Assembly (NCBI RefSeq): GCF_000236905.1
Contig: NC_016524.1
Span: 62,001-126,000 of the forward strand
Reading direction: 5' to 3'
Origin: Tetrapisispora phaffii CBS 4417
Lineage: Eukaryota > Ascomycota > Saccharomycetes > Saccharomycetales > Saccharomycetaceae
DNA: 64,000 bases
Under the pieces are notes generated by a model. The model made no database searches, was not told the origin of the DNA, and saw only the letters and a list, made by a program, of their open reading frames with translations. The translations under genes and the position numbers were made by a program. Numbering within the stretch: the first letter of the stretch is position 1; each line of letters begins with the position of its first letter. Shown here piece by piece: positions 30,509 through 41,666 of the stretch.

Positions 30509-33500
30509 ATGAGCTCAACTTCATTGGAAAACACTGATGGCGATAATGTGGCAGCGGACTCAAATGTAAATAGGAATCAAGATATTCAAACCATAGATTT
30601 CAATGTTTTGAGCACTCCGAAGAGAAAAACATCAATGCCTATGAATAGTGCAAGTTCGACCCCGCTGATAATATTGCCATCCATCGAAGGTGAGAATGAG
30701 GTTAATGTAATCCATGGGAATGACCCAGATTCATTACATCCTCAAAAAATTGGATCGTATAGAATAAGAGCAGGTAATAAAATTTCAAACACTCTAAGCA
30801 ACCTTTTACCTTCTTCGTTGAGTGCAAAATTACATCATTCAAAAAAATTGCCTAACGACACAACAACCCCTGACGGTACAGGTAATAATAATGGTAATAA
30901 AAAGTTTACCAAACCAATTACTCCTCAATCAATTAAGAAAGATGAACGAAGCCCAGTGACAGAAAAAATAGAAGAACATAACGAACTCAATGTCTTTTCA
31001 AATATACATGATTCAACTAGTTTATTGTTATCTGCTACTACCTCAAATACAAACAATAATGTTCACAATGCAAGAAGGAGAACAGATACGATGAACTCTC
31101 AAATAACTAATTTATCAATGAGTGCCGGTCCAGCATCGAGTACAATTTGGGCTCCAAATAATGCAAAGGAAAATATGCAAACAAACAATGAAAATTTAAC
31201 TCAACAACACTTATCTCATCCATACTTGCATAACAATTTATATTCTAGCTCATTACAAACCTTCACATCTGATGTGACTAATTCACTTCAAAACAACAAT
31301 AGAGATAACCTTATGATACCTCAACCATTCCCAACAACAAATTCTTCTGTTCAGGATAATAATAACAATAATACTTGGTCTTCAAATAATAATATTACCA
31401 CTTCTCAAATGAATAATAGTCAAAATACTGATTTTTTTGGTAACAGACAGCGTTCAAAATCAACTGCCACAAATATTTATCCCGATAATGTATTATATGA
31501 ACAAAAGAATTCCAGAAATCGTACATTTACCATCTCAGGCAGCACAGGTACGCCTGCGTTCCCAGTTCAGAACATGTATATGAATGGTGACAATGCTATT
31601 AATAACACTAACAATGTGATGAATTCAGGAATGTACAACGAAATTGTTGATATTCCACTTGTTGATGATGATGTCGACCCAACTTCACTTAACTGGGTTA
31701 CAACGGATACCACTGCCCCATATATTAACCAAGTCTCAAACTTGTTGCCATCTGATACCATTTCGATCTCAAACATATTCTCCATGCAACAGCAAAATTC
31801 ACAATTATATAATGTTATTAACTTGACTAGTACAGCTTTAGTCACACTGTGTTCAAGATTTGGTAAAGTGAATTCCGCTAGAACTTTGCAAAATTTAAAT
31901 ATTGCCTTAGTTAAATTCGATTCAGTTAACAGCGCTGTACTCGCAACCGAAATGTTACAAAATAAAGCTATTTCAATGGTAGGAGTACCATGTCATGTCG
32001 CGTTTGCCAAAATTTTCCCAACTCCAGTACCTGATCCAAACAGGATGACTAACATGCAGTTTAACAATGAAAATGGTAGATCTCTGTTACAAGAACAATT
32101 ATTCAACGGTAATTTCTCATTGCAGCAGCAAGGTAACATTACTGTCCCAGTTTTTAATCAGCAGTTTATTCAACTGCAACATCAAATGCAACAAATCCAA
32201 AAACAGCAAACTCAATCAAATTCGCAGCATCACAATCAACAAAATTCCAGCTTATCAAATAATCAACAACATGCTTCTCATCAGTCAACTACTCACATTA
32301 CCAATGCAGACAAAGAACAATGTCCATTCCATTTGCCCCCAGAAACAATCAGTAGTCAACAGGACTCATTGAAAGATATTATAAACTCTTTTGATACCAA
32401 AGTGAATAAGTTGATAATTAATCACGTTGTTAACAACGCATTAAAAGATGAAGGAAAAACAGATATTTCCAATTTTGGCCCATTGCCAAAGAGCAATCCT
32501 AGTAAAGAATTCGATGCACCAACCTTACGTGAACTGCGTAAGATTATTGACGGAAACCAAATGAGTGATCTAGAAATAGAACAATTAGCTTTGGTAATGT
32601 TAGATGAATTACCAGAGCTAAGTTCTGATTATTTGGGTAATACTATTGTTCAAAAGTTGTTTGATCATTCTTCTGATATTATCAAGGATATTATGTTAAG
32701 AAAAACTGCTAAATACCTAACTACTATGGGTGTTCACAAGAATGGTACTTGGGCTTGTCAAAAAATGATCAAGAAAGCTACCACTAGCAGACAAAAAATG
32801 CTGATTGCTGAAGGTGTTAAAAAATATTGTACTCCATTATTTAATGATCAATTTGGTAATTATGTTATTCAATGTGTTCTAAAATTTGGATTTCCTTGGA
32901 ATAATTTTATTTTTGAAAGCATCATTGCTAACTTTTGGACAATAGCACAAAATAGATACGGTTCAAGAGCTGTAAGGGCATGTTTAGAAGCACACAATAT
33001 TATTACTGAGGAACAGACCATTGTTTTAAGTGCCATAATTGTTCTATATGTCCAATACTTGATAACAAATGGTAATGGTACATTATTAGTAACCTGGTTT
33101 TTGGATACATGCAATTTACCAAATAGACATGAAATATTTGCTAAGAGACTAGTTCCTAATATTGTAGAATTAAGTTGTCACAAATTATCCTCTTTAACTA
33201 TATTGAAGATTTTAACTTTCAGAGGAGATGATACTACAAGAAATATTATTTTAAGCACTATTTTTGGCCCTATACCTTCTGATAAAGAAGGCGAAAGAGA
33301 ACAAAGAGTTGATAAGGACAAAGATGAATCTTCTGGACCCCCTGAAGCACTAATTAAAATCTTGAACGATAAAAGTAATGGGCCAACATTTATTTATAAA
33401 GTTTTATCAATGCCGTTATTAGAAGATGATATTCGTGCTCATGTTGTTAAGCAGGTACGTAAAGTATTACTAGATAGCTCTAGCTCGGCTCAAAATCATA

Positions 33501-34027
33501 GAAGATTAATGGAAGAAGTGGGACTTGCCTCTTTAAGTCCTCAATCTCCTAATTCACAGAATAATCAACAGAGAAATTCTAATGGTAATAATTATGCAAA
33601 TGCTGTTCAAGGCAATGATATAACAAGACACGTAAGCCATGTATCGGTATCAAGCGTAAGAAGTAATGGGGCGCAGAATATAAATCAAGGGGCAGCTTTG
33701 AATAAACCGGCTCTGACCAAGAACATGCAATTGAACCAACCGATTATGAATAATAGCTATCCAACCTCAGGATATCCTGGTTTGAGCCCTACACCTTTAT
33801 TAACAATGAATAACAATAATACAAACAATAATCCAAATTTAAATGGTAACACTAATCATGGCTATTACAACTATCCATCATTATATTCCATGAACAGTAA
33901 TACAAGCTCCAATTTTCCTTATAATGATGATCTAACCAGCCAGATTGAATCCTTAATGATTAATAATAATGAAAACCAAAATTCAATATTACTCAATGGT
34001 GGCAATGTACAAAAGTATGGCATTTAG
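30509..34027 (+). CDS. JSN1: PUF-family RNA-binding protein Jsn1/Puf1 (Puf2 relative)
   Basis: RNA-binding protein of the pumilio family that in yeast binds mRNAs encoding membrane-associated proteins. It has 1172 residues (yeast Jsn1 1091, Puf2 1075). Order: a Ser/Asn-rich N-terminus with many Asn runs; an RRM-like domain at about 415-505 (DTISISNIFS to MVGVPCHVAFAK); a Gln/His-rich stretch at about 535-600; pumilio repeats at about 668-990. Repeat examples are LGNTIVQKLFDHSSDII, NGTWACQKMIKKA, FGNYVIQCVLKFG and YGSRAVRACLEAH. An Asn-rich tail ends the protein. The RRM plus PUF layout is specific to Jsn1/Puf2. Adjacent GRR1 (YJR090C) favours JSN1 naming, though the two yeast genes are duplicates. 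Confidence 0.96.
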   Translation: MSSTSLENTDGDNVAADSNVNRNQDIQTIDFNVLSTPKRKTSMPMNSASSTPLIILPSIEGENEVNVIHGNDPDSLHPQKIGSYRIRAGNKISNTLSNLLPSSLSAKLHHSKKLPNDTTTPDGTGNNNGNKKFTKPITPQSIKKDERSPVTEKIEEHNELNVFSNIHDSTSLLLSATTSNTNNNVHNARRRTDTMNSQITNLSMSAGPASSTIWAPNNAKENMQTNNENLTQQHLSHPYLHNNLYSSSLQTFTSDVTNSLQNNNRDNLMIPQPFPTTNSSVQDNNNNNTWSSNNNITTSQMNNSQNTDFFGNRQRSKSTATNIYPDNVLYEQKNSRNRTFTISGSTGTPAFPVQNMYMNGDNAINNTNNVMNSGMYNEIVDIPLVDDDVDPTSLNWVTTDTTAPYINQVSNLLPSDTISISNIFSMQQQNSQLYNVINLTSTALVTLCSRFGKVNSARTLQNLNIALVKFDSVNSAVLATEMLQNKAISMVGVPCHVAFAKIFPTPVPDPNRMTNMQFNNENGRSLLQEQLFNGNFSLQQQGNITVPVFNQQFIQLQHQMQQIQKQQTQSNSQHHNQQNSSLSNNQQHASHQSTTHITNADKEQCPFHLPPETISSQQDSLKDIINSFDTKVNKLIINHVVNNALKDEGKTDISNFGPLPKSNPSKEFDAPTLRELRKIIDGNQMSDLEIEQLALVMLDELPELSSDYLGNTIVQKLFDHSSDIIKDIMLRKTAKYLTTMGVHKNGTWACQKMIKKATTSRQKMLIAEGVKKYCTPLFNDQFGNYVIQCVLKFGFPWNNFIFESIIANFWTIAQNRYGSRAVRACLEAHNIITEEQTIVLSAIIVLYVQYLITNGNGTLLVTWFLDTCNLPNRHEIFAKRLVPNIVELSCHKLSSLTILKILTFRGDDTTRNIILSTIFGPIPSDKEGEREQRVDKDKDESSGPPEALIKILNDKSNGPTFIYKVLSMPLLEDDIRAHVVKQVRKVLLDSSSSAQNHRRLMEEVGLASLSPQSPNSQNNQQRNSNGNNYANAVQGNDITRHVSHVSVSSVRSNGAQNINQGAALNKPALTKNMQLNQPIMNNSYPTSGYPGLSPTPLLTMNNNNTNNNPNLNGNTNHGYYNYPSLYSMNSNTSSNFPYNDDLTSQIESLMINNNENQNSILLNGGNVQKYGI

Positions 34028-34957
34028 TTAAAGAAAGCAGGAATATATATTTTAGTTGCTGTTACTATGAGATCAAAGTCATAACTTATCTCTTTGCATA
34101 TATGCTTATACATTTATATTGTAAGCATATTCTTCAAACAAATCTGAACTTAATTATTAAATTATGACCGTTCATACTTGATGGAATTTGAAATTCGTCT
34201 TTAAATACTTAATATCTAATATAATATAGTATAATATAATATAATATACCTAAATTTATATATTCGTCTCAGGTAAATTGTAACAAATAATTTGTTACAA
34301 TTTTGTTCTGCTTCCTTCTGACCTTATTTGCATGGTCATCGATCTCACTCTGCACAGAAAACAATTCTGTTTAATGCAAACTACCACTTGTTCATTTCAG
34401 ATTTAAGCAACTGTAGACCTTTAAGGCAACTAAAGTGTGATTATCTATTTAAACATTTAATACTATATAGAATGTACTTTTATTATACTTCTCCTACTAT
34501 GACCAATACCTTCGTCTAAAATGATACCACAATATTAGATTTTAAAGTTTTAGATTACTTTAATTAACTTAGTAACCTAATAAAGCGGTAAGATGATTAA
34601 TATAGGAATGATTTAACTTCATTTTACATTGTGTTATATTGAATACAATAGTAACTCTTTCATGTTTTAAGTAGAATATAAATACTCACATAAATAAAAT
34701 TAAACGCATTTATACATTTTAACAAATTTCTATTGATCACAATAGAAGAATTTTGAGAATATCCTTCTTTGCCACAATTTACAACGAATCAATTAGACTA
34801 ACTACTTTTAAGAGAATTTGTTACAAAAGGTTATAAGAAGTTTCAGATACAGATTAAAATTACAACCATAATTACTCTGTGATTTTATTCTGGAAGTTCT
34901 AGAGTTTTATAGTAAATTTTCTATAAGATTGACTTGAAATAATATTATCCTACAAGA
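34028..34957. other. Intergenic JSN1-GRR1
   Basis: About 930 bp of very AT-rich DNA. The JSN1 3' side carries an inverted repeat ATATGCTTA/TAAGCATAT (34100-34108 and 34122-34130), a TATAATA-type tandem repeat (34211-34248) and a perfect 13-bp hairpin at 34275-34303. The rest is GRR1 promoter. No gene is recognised. Confidence 0.6.
34275..34303. repeat. Perfect 13-bp inverted repeat with 3-nt loop
   Basis: AAATTGTAACAAA (34275-34287), TAA, TTTGTTACAATTT (34291-34303) form an exact hairpin, about 250 bp past the JSN1 stop. It could be a 3'-UTR or termination structure, or a protein-binding palindrome. Confidence 0.7.
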
Positions 34958-37900
34958 ATGGATATTGATCTGCCCATTGAAAACAACATAACGAATAATG
35001 ACATCAATTATAACAGAACAAATGAAGAATATACGAATACCGACGGTAGCACTTTAAGTGGTAGCAATTTGAGACGATCACAAGTAAGGAGTGTCAATAA
35101 TACAGAAAATCTAAATAATCATACACTCACTAATTCAGATATATTAACAAACCATCCTGACACATTTAATGTTGTTAATCTCGATTTAATGCAAGTAGAT
35201 GATGATTTGGACATCAATAAACAAACTAATGAGAACTCACAATATAAGAGATTATCGGACCTTAACAATAAGATGATAGATGAACTATTAAGAACATCAT
35301 CATATGTAAATTTTTCGGGAATTACTTTATCACCAGAGTCCTCAAAGGACTTATATAATTTTAAAAACAGTTTAGAGAAAAAAGTTTCAGAATATATAAG
35401 AATAATAGAACATAGAAGAGAACAAGTTAGCCAGGAATTAAGGAAAGATAACCAACGAATCAGACAATCAAATTCACAGAGTAATTCTGAAATAGCATCT
35501 TACATCAATAAATTAGAGAGGATAAAATTGAGAGCAGCGGAAACAGAAACAGTCGAACTACAAAGAGTTAGGACAAATTTTATACAGTTGATCGAACTAT
35601 TTAAACTTAAATTTGAAACTTACATAACGAACCTACAAGAAGGAAATAATGCACAGAATCCAACCAAAAGTTTTATTGAATGGTTAGACTCACTAAATCC
35701 ATATGTAAGCTCACAATTTTTACAACAAACTCAACTCCAGAATTCATTGCCAAAGGGAAATAACATAGAAAATGATGTGAACACAAATCTGAAATTATAC
35801 AGCTCCCCCAATTCATTTTCCAACATTGCATTTAGTAAACTAAAAAACCCAATACGTATGGTCAATTCTAATATTTTCCCATTAAACTCATTACCACCAG
35901 AGATTTTAGGCTTGGTTTTAGAAAAAGTTAATAGCACTTACAATATAGTAAAACTATTTTCTGTATGCAAATTATGGGCAGAACTCATAGTTAAAATAAT
36001 ATACTATAGACCGCACATCAACAAAAAATATCAATTGGATATTTTCATGAGAACTATGCTTTTGCCAAAATCTAGAACAGTATTTGATTATAGAGCTATG
36101 ATAAAGAGATTAAATTTTTCTTTTGTGGGTGATTATTTGCATGATGAAGAACTTTATCATTTTGTTGGGTGTAAAAATTTAGAAAGGTTGACACTTGTAT
36201 TCTGTAAAAATATCACTAGTAATTCAATTTCTGCTGTATTAGAAGGATGCCGATACTTACAAAGTATTGATATAACTGGTATAAAGGAAATATCTGATAA
36301 TATATTTGGTACTTTAGCTAATAACTGTCCTAGATTACAAGGTTTCTATGTACCACAAGCCAGAAATATTAGCTTCAATTCTCTTCATAACTTCATTTCA
36401 CGTGTTTCTATTCTAAAAAGGGTAAAAATTACTGCAAATAATGAGATAAATGATGAACTGGTTGAATTACTAGCTAATAAATGCCCATTATTGGTCGAAG
36501 TGGATATAACTCAGTGTCCTAACGTACATGACTCAAGTTTGTTAACATTATTCACAAAATTGACTCAGTTAAGAGAATTTAGAAATACACATAACACCAA
36601 CATAACAGACAAAGCATTCCTTGAAATAACCAAAAAAATTCAAAATTTGCCATCATTGAGATTATTAGATTTATCAGGATGCGAAAATATAACAGATAAA
36701 ACCATTGAACGTGTTGTTTCTCTTGCACCTAAATTAAGAAATGTATTTTTAGGAAAATGTAGTAGGATTACTGATATTTCATTATTCCAGTTAGCAAAAT
36801 TAGGAAAAAATTTGCAAACTATTCATTTTGGTCATTGTTTTAATATTACCGACCAAGGTGTAAGAGTATTAGTGCAAACCTGTCCAAGGATTCAATATGT
36901 TGATTTTGCCTGCTGCACAAATCTTACAAATCGTACACTTTATGAATTAGCAGATTTATCTAAGCTAAAAAGAATTGGCTTGGTTAAATGTACTCAGATA
37001 ACCGATGAAGGTTTATTGAATATGATATCATTAAGAGGAAGGAATGATACTCTAGAGAGAGTTCATCTATCATACTGTTCTAATTTAACAATTTATCCTA
37101 TATATGAACTATTGATGGCTTGTCCAAGACTTTCACATTTGTCTCTAACTGCAGTTCCTTCATTTTTAAGACCTGATATAACTACATTCTGCAGAGCAGT
37201 TCCAACAGATTTCAGTGAAAATCAAAGAATTATATTTTGTGTATTTTCAGGAAAAGGTGTTCACAAATTACGTCATTATCTTATGGGATTGACCACACCA
37301 ACTGATGGCCCAGAGACAGATATCAACGAAGTATTAACACAATATATTACCGCTAAAAATTTATTAAGACCCGATGAAGCTATGGAAGAAGGTATACGCC
37401 GTATTACCTTGGATGTTAATGCAGATTCTGCTGCAATATTAGCAGCAACTGGTATCAGCCAAATGAATGGTATTAATAATGATTTATTATTTCAGGGAAT
37501 TGATTTTGATAGATTAGACGATATATTTAATTGGTATAATGTTTCTTACGGAAATGTAACTTTGGATAGCAGCGAAATTAACGAATTATTAACGGCTGTA
37601 GATAGAAAATTTTGCGGAGATCCATTTGATGAGGAATATGATGAAAGAGATGGTATTGTGGCACCAGGAGCATCTAATAATGTGAATTCTGAACTAGCAC
37701 ACGTTATTAGAAGATACAATGAGATGGATGATAGGATTGATGATTTTGAGGTAAACGTAGCCAGCCTAGCAAGGGTACAATTCCAATTTACTGGATTTCT
37801 AGTACATGAAATGCTTCAAATTTATACACAAATGATTGAATTAAATAGACAACTAGTTGACACTCAGAGAATTATTTTAGAATCAAACATTACTGCAGAT

Positions 37901-38278
37901 ATTAAGGGTTTATCCATATTTAAACTTATATTCACTGAAAGGTTTAGGAATATATTGAAAAAATTTGAGTTATCATCTGTAGTATTGAGATTATATTTGA
38001 GAGATAGTATTTCTGTTCTTACAAGACAAAGAGAGATAGTGCTGGCACATTTAACTAACGACGGTGAAATGAATGAAGATGGTATGATAAGAGGACCAGA
38101 TGATGAAAATGCTTTACCTATACCTAACACGAATTTAGGGATGTTACAGTTTAATAATTTAAGAGCTCAAGTTCAAAATGAGAATGGCTTAGGAGGTCCC
38201 ATGAATATTTTGAACCAGAACAGAACCGAAGATATATCCGATACTCCAGAAGCAGATACTGCATTAGAAGAAGCATGA
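34958..38278 (+). CDS. GRR1: F-box LRR protein Grr1 of SCF ubiquitin ligase
   Basis: Substrate adaptor of SCF-Grr1, which ubiquitinates phosphorylated G1 cyclins and Mth1, linking glucose and nutrient sensing to the cell cycle. It has 1106 residues (yeast 1151). The N-terminus is Asn-rich with a predicted coiled coil (about 130-215). The F-box is at about 307-352 (PLNSLPPEILGLVLEKVNSTYNIVKLFSVCKLW). A run of Cys-containing leucine-rich repeats covers about 370-740, for example LRLLDLSGCENITDKTIERV and LQTIHFGHCFNITDQGV. A conserved C-terminal part contains FCRAVPTDFSENQRIIFCVFSGKGV. The order JSN1-GRR1-STE18 matches YJR091C-YJR090C-YJR086W. Confidence 0.97.
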   Translation: MDIDLPIENNITNNDINYNRTNEEYTNTDGSTLSGSNLRRSQVRSVNNTENLNNHTLTNSDILTNHPDTFNVVNLDLMQVDDDLDINKQTNENSQYKRLSDLNNKMIDELLRTSSYVNFSGITLSPESSKDLYNFKNSLEKKVSEYIRIIEHRREQVSQELRKDNQRIRQSNSQSNSEIASYINKLERIKLRAAETETVELQRVRTNFIQLIELFKLKFETYITNLQEGNNAQNPTKSFIEWLDSLNPYVSSQFLQQTQLQNSLPKGNNIENDVNTNLKLYSSPNSFSNIAFSKLKNPIRMVNSNIFPLNSLPPEILGLVLEKVNSTYNIVKLFSVCKLWAELIVKIIYYRPHINKKYQLDIFMRTMLLPKSRTVFDYRAMIKRLNFSFVGDYLHDEELYHFVGCKNLERLTLVFCKNITSNSISAVLEGCRYLQSIDITGIKEISDNIFGTLANNCPRLQGFYVPQARNISFNSLHNFISRVSILKRVKITANNEINDELVELLANKCPLLVEVDITQCPNVHDSSLLTLFTKLTQLREFRNTHNTNITDKAFLEITKKIQNLPSLRLLDLSGCENITDKTIERVVSLAPKLRNVFLGKCSRITDISLFQLAKLGKNLQTIHFGHCFNITDQGVRVLVQTCPRIQYVDFACCTNLTNRTLYELADLSKLKRIGLVKCTQITDEGLLNMISLRGRNDTLERVHLSYCSNLTIYPIYELLMACPRLSHLSLTAVPSFLRPDITTFCRAVPTDFSENQRIIFCVFSGKGVHKLRHYLMGLTTPTDGPETDINEVLTQYITAKNLLRPDEAMEEGIRRITLDVNADSAAILAATGISQMNGINNDLLFQGIDFDRLDDIFNWYNVSYGNVTLDSSEINELLTAVDRKFCGDPFDEEYDERDGIVAPGASNNVNSELAHVIRRYNEMDDRIDDFEVNVASLARVQFQFTGFLVHEMLQIYTQMIELNRQLVDTQRIILESNITADIKGLSIFKLIFTERFRNILKKFELSSVVLRLYLRDSISVLTRQREIVLAHLTNDGEMNEDGMIRGPDDENALPIPNTNLGMLQFNNLRAQVQNENGLGGPMNILNQNRTEDISDTPEADTALEEA

Positions 38279-38529
38279 AATGATCAAATTTAATTTATTA
38301 AATTATTAGCCCTTCAATATTATATATTTATCTATATATCAATAATTCTATGGCATTTTAATTATACACCTGTGGTTATTTTATTCAAAGCAACTGTCCT
38401 TTTTTTTTCAAGGTATTTTAATCAAAGTTTCTATAATATATTTGAGATTAAAATACGCTCGATATGTGTGCTGCAGTAATTATGCAGTAATTGTGCAATA
38501 TAGAGTCTTTTGGGTAGATAGATATCATC

Positions 38530-38817
38530 TCATACTATTGTGCAACATGCATCATTGCTGTTAACATTGACACGTTTTCTAGATAAACCTGCCGATAAAC
38601 TATTCCTAAAATGGTTTGAACCTGGCTTTGGATAACCCCATATTTCTGAAATAACAAAATCTTCTTTCGTAGTAGTATAATTTATCAAATTAAGCGATGC
38701 ATTTGAAGCAGTAATACGTTCTCTTGCCAATTCTGTTTTCAAAGTATTATTTAATTCATTTATTCTTTTCAACTTTAGATATTGGATCTTCAATGCTATT
38801 TGGTTTTCATATGGCAT
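38530..38817 (-). CDS. STE18: G-protein gamma subunit Ste18
   Basis: Gamma subunit that pairs with Ste4 to transmit the mating pheromone signal at the plasma membrane. It has 95 residues (yeast 110). The gamma core IALKIQYLKLKRINELNNTLKTELARERITASNASL is followed by a conserved IWGYPKPGSNHF motif. It ends CCTIV: the C-terminal CaaX box (Cys92-Thr-Ile-Val) for prenylation, with the preceding Cys91 for palmitoylation. The N-terminal Gln-rich extension of the yeast protein is missing. Its presence suggests an intact pheromone pathway. Confidence 0.96.
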   Translation of the reverse strand: MPYENQIALKIQYLKLKRINELNNTLKTELARERITASNASLNLINYTTTKEDFVISEIWGYPKPGSNHFRNSLSAGLSRKRVNVNSNDACCTIV

Positions 38818-39961
38818 TTCAAATGTATTAATTTATTAAACTGGTCAATTACTTAGAAAAGGCTCCGTTTAGAATCTCTTATTAGTTACTGTTTCCTCTC
38901 AGTTGGACTAGAAGCACAAACGGACACTGTTCTGATCGAAATTTAATGGAATTAAGTATCTTTGTTTATAGAAAATAATTTATGTACTTTTATTATATAT
39001 AAGATGAAAGGTATGTGAATTTCCTCATCAATGCTATATTATTTAAAAGCAATTGCAAAAATTTTTTCTTAACCTCAAAATAGACTTCTCATCTCTAAGT
39101 GCTATGATACCATCGACCAAACATTTTGTCATCCATTGATAAATAAGCTTACCTGAGAACTCTAACTTAAAAACAGCTTCTCTGCGGTTGTTAATAATCT
39201 TTACAATTGTTTCAAACCTGTTACAAGTGTTATACTACCGTTTCTACTGGCATCGAATGAGGTAGCCATGTAAACGATTACATCAAGTTTTATATTCAAT
39301 TCGAAAAAATGCACTGTTAATCCTTCGCAGGGGCATCGCAAAACAATCCAAAAAAGAAACAAAACATATTGCCGTATTCAGATTCTCGAGAAAAGACGTA
39401 GTGTCAAACTGTGAGACGTTTCTGAAAACGTAAATTCCAATGAGATCTCGTTCAAGTTGTTTCAGTAGCAACTATACTGATAATAAATCCCAATAGCAGC
39501 TATAGGGCAGTGGATTTTCGAAGCATCCTTGAAAACATCGCAGTATTTTTTTACTCAATTGATGCTTTTATTGTTTCGTCAAACCAAAATTAACGTACCA
39601 GACTAATATACTACTGTGGAAAAAAGTTGTTATTTACCATATTAGTAACCTGTATCTCCAAATATATGGTCCTTTTGTGGCTATCATGGTAATGAAAAAA
39701 ATGTTCGATGTCCATTTATTACTGGGAAAGTATCGCTTTGTTTCGGCCAAAAAAGAAACAAGAGCATAAAAGGACACATTTATATGTCAATACAACTAGC
39801 ATGCAATGTTTTACATCATGATATGCCAATCAATAACAGTTGATTACATCAGGTTAGAGAGCATAATTGCTTATGGAGGAACTATGCTCATTTGTATTGA
39901 TATATTGAAGATTCGTAATGAGCTTTGTTGCATTATAATCTGAAAAGAACAAACAACTTCT
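38818..39961. other. Intergenic STE18-CSN12
   Basis: About 1.1 kb of STE18 promoter and CSN12 3' region. S. cerevisiae has the small membrane-protein gene TMH11 (YJR085C) in this interval; I do not find it. No exact TGAAACA pheromone-response element was seen near STE18. Nothing else is recognised. Confidence 0.5.
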
Positions 39962-41254
39962 CTATAACGACGAGGATAAATGGGGGAAGGCATCGTTTTT
40001 ACTTAGCACAATACATCTGTTCGAATGCGATAGATAACCTTTGATAAATCCTTTGTTTATTAGATTTGCTAATAGGCATTCTAATTCATCCATGTTTTCA
40101 TTCATTTCTTTGTTTTCTAATGAAGTTATATCTATTGGTATTTTTGTATCCTTTTTAGATTTCATATTAATTAGTCTCCGTATCTTCTTTTTCCTTTGAG
40201 AATAATTTCCATATACCTCTGCTATTGAACTCAATGGTACTATAGTCTTATTGTTTCCAATCATTTTAGTGCACGTTTTGAAGAACTTTAAGAACACAAG
40301 TTCTCGAATATGACACATGGCTACGTATATCCCATTTTTTAGAAGGAAAACCTCATTTGAACTTACAAATTTATCATAACCATGTATATCCCCAGATTTT
40401 AAACAGTAGACAAGTTGTATAATAAATTTAAACAATTTTTCACCATACTGACCCGTTGCTGATAGTAACTGAGTCAGTACTTTTTCATTGGGGTACATTT
40501 TTCTAGAAACTATAACAAATGGAACCAATAAGACTAATATTTTCGCTATATGAGTTTTATAATTAAAGTTACAATGAAGTAATGCAATGGATAAAAATGT
40601 CGAAGCTTTGTTAAAATCAGATTCAAAACAACCATAATATTCACCTAGATAATAATAGTATCTTACCATATGCCCAACCTTGATGCTATTTTTCTCCTTG
40701 TTGGAAGGTTGGTCCATTATAATATCCATATTACGGGATTGCAATACCTTGACCAAATTCTTCATCATGTCTCTATTCTTCAGCTTATGATAAATAATGA
40801 ATTCAAGGTTGGCAAGACTGTAAGAACCAGATTTTCTGTTTGAAGATAAAACTGGATTTCTATCATTTAAACACAGATTAAAACTTCTATGTATCAATCT
40901 ACCACAATTCTCTAACTGTGCGGTATCAGTACTACAATACTGTATCATTTGATGACAGACAAACCATAGAGGTTCAGTAATCCAATCAGTTTCAGTCTCT
41001 GAAATTCTATTCATAATCCTTACTTGTTCTTGACATAGAGACAATATATTATATGCACCAGCATGTAGTTTTATGCATATATTATACAATTTAGCTAATT
41101 TATCATCACTGGATTGTAATAAAAAGGTGCATTGATGCTCTTTTTTAGTTGCCGATAAGAATAAATAAAAACCTGAGTCACTATACTTCTTTTTAAAGTA
41201 CAGATCTATATCAACTGCATCCGTTGGACCTAGCTCAGAATCTATCTTAATCAT
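39962..41254 (-). CDS. CSN12: PCI-domain protein Csn12
   Basis: PCI-domain protein that in yeast joins the COP9 signalosome and, with Thp3 and Sem1, a complex acting in transcription elongation and splicing. It has 430 residues (yeast 423). The helical-repeat region includes HMVRYYYYLGEYYGCFESDFNKASTFLSIALLHC (about residues 195-230). The winged-helix part at the C-terminus contains LANLINKGFIKGYLSHSNRCIVLSK. Neighbours ACF4 (divergent) and STE18 match YJR083C-YJR086W. Confidence 0.93.
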   Translation of the reverse strand: MIKIDSELGPTDAVDIDLYFKKKYSDSGFYLFLSATKKEHQCTFLLQSSDDKLAKLYNICIKLHAGAYNILSLCQEQVRIMNRISETETDWITEPLWFVCHQMIQYCSTDTAQLENCGRLIHRSFNLCLNDRNPVLSSNRKSGSYSLANLEFIIYHKLKNRDMMKNLVKVLQSRNMDIIMDQPSNKEKNSIKVGHMVRYYYYLGEYYGCFESDFNKASTFLSIALLHCNFNYKTHIAKILVLLVPFVIVSRKMYPNEKVLTQLLSATGQYGEKLFKFIIQLVYCLKSGDIHGYDKFVSSNEVFLLKNGIYVAMCHIRELVFLKFFKTCTKMIGNNKTIVPLSSIAEVYGNYSQRKKKIRRLINMKSKKDTKIPIDITSLENKEMNENMDELECLLANLINKGFIKGYLSHSNRCIVLSKNDAFPHLSSSL

Positions 41255-41666
41255 TGATCAATTGGAAACTATAAATTATCTTAAAATTCTAACTTTTGGC
41301 TATGGCCTAAATTCAATTTAAAATGAGGAGATAAATAAAGCAATTCACTAGCAAATAGCACCCTTTACTTTCACTAACAGATTGATTCAAGGGAATGATC
41401 AAATAAAAAGCTTGAAGACTGTTGTCTATGTAATATCCAACCATTTTATAATTAAGAACTTTCACTGAAATTTGTAAGTTTTCTTATTTGACTTTTTCAA
41501 TGCACAGTAATATTGATCGAAAAGGTTGCTTTTTGAAAAGCAGCATGAATAAAAAAAGGTACTGTTTCAAACCCATATAATTGAGAGTGATATATTGGAA
41601 TACTGGAAATTATTATAGCATCAAATACAGATCAAGGAAGGTATTTAGAATACCTATTAAATAACC
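41255..41666. other. Divergent promoter CSN12/ACF4
   Basis: About 410 bp of AT-rich promoter DNA. No specific site is recognised. Confidence 0.5.
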
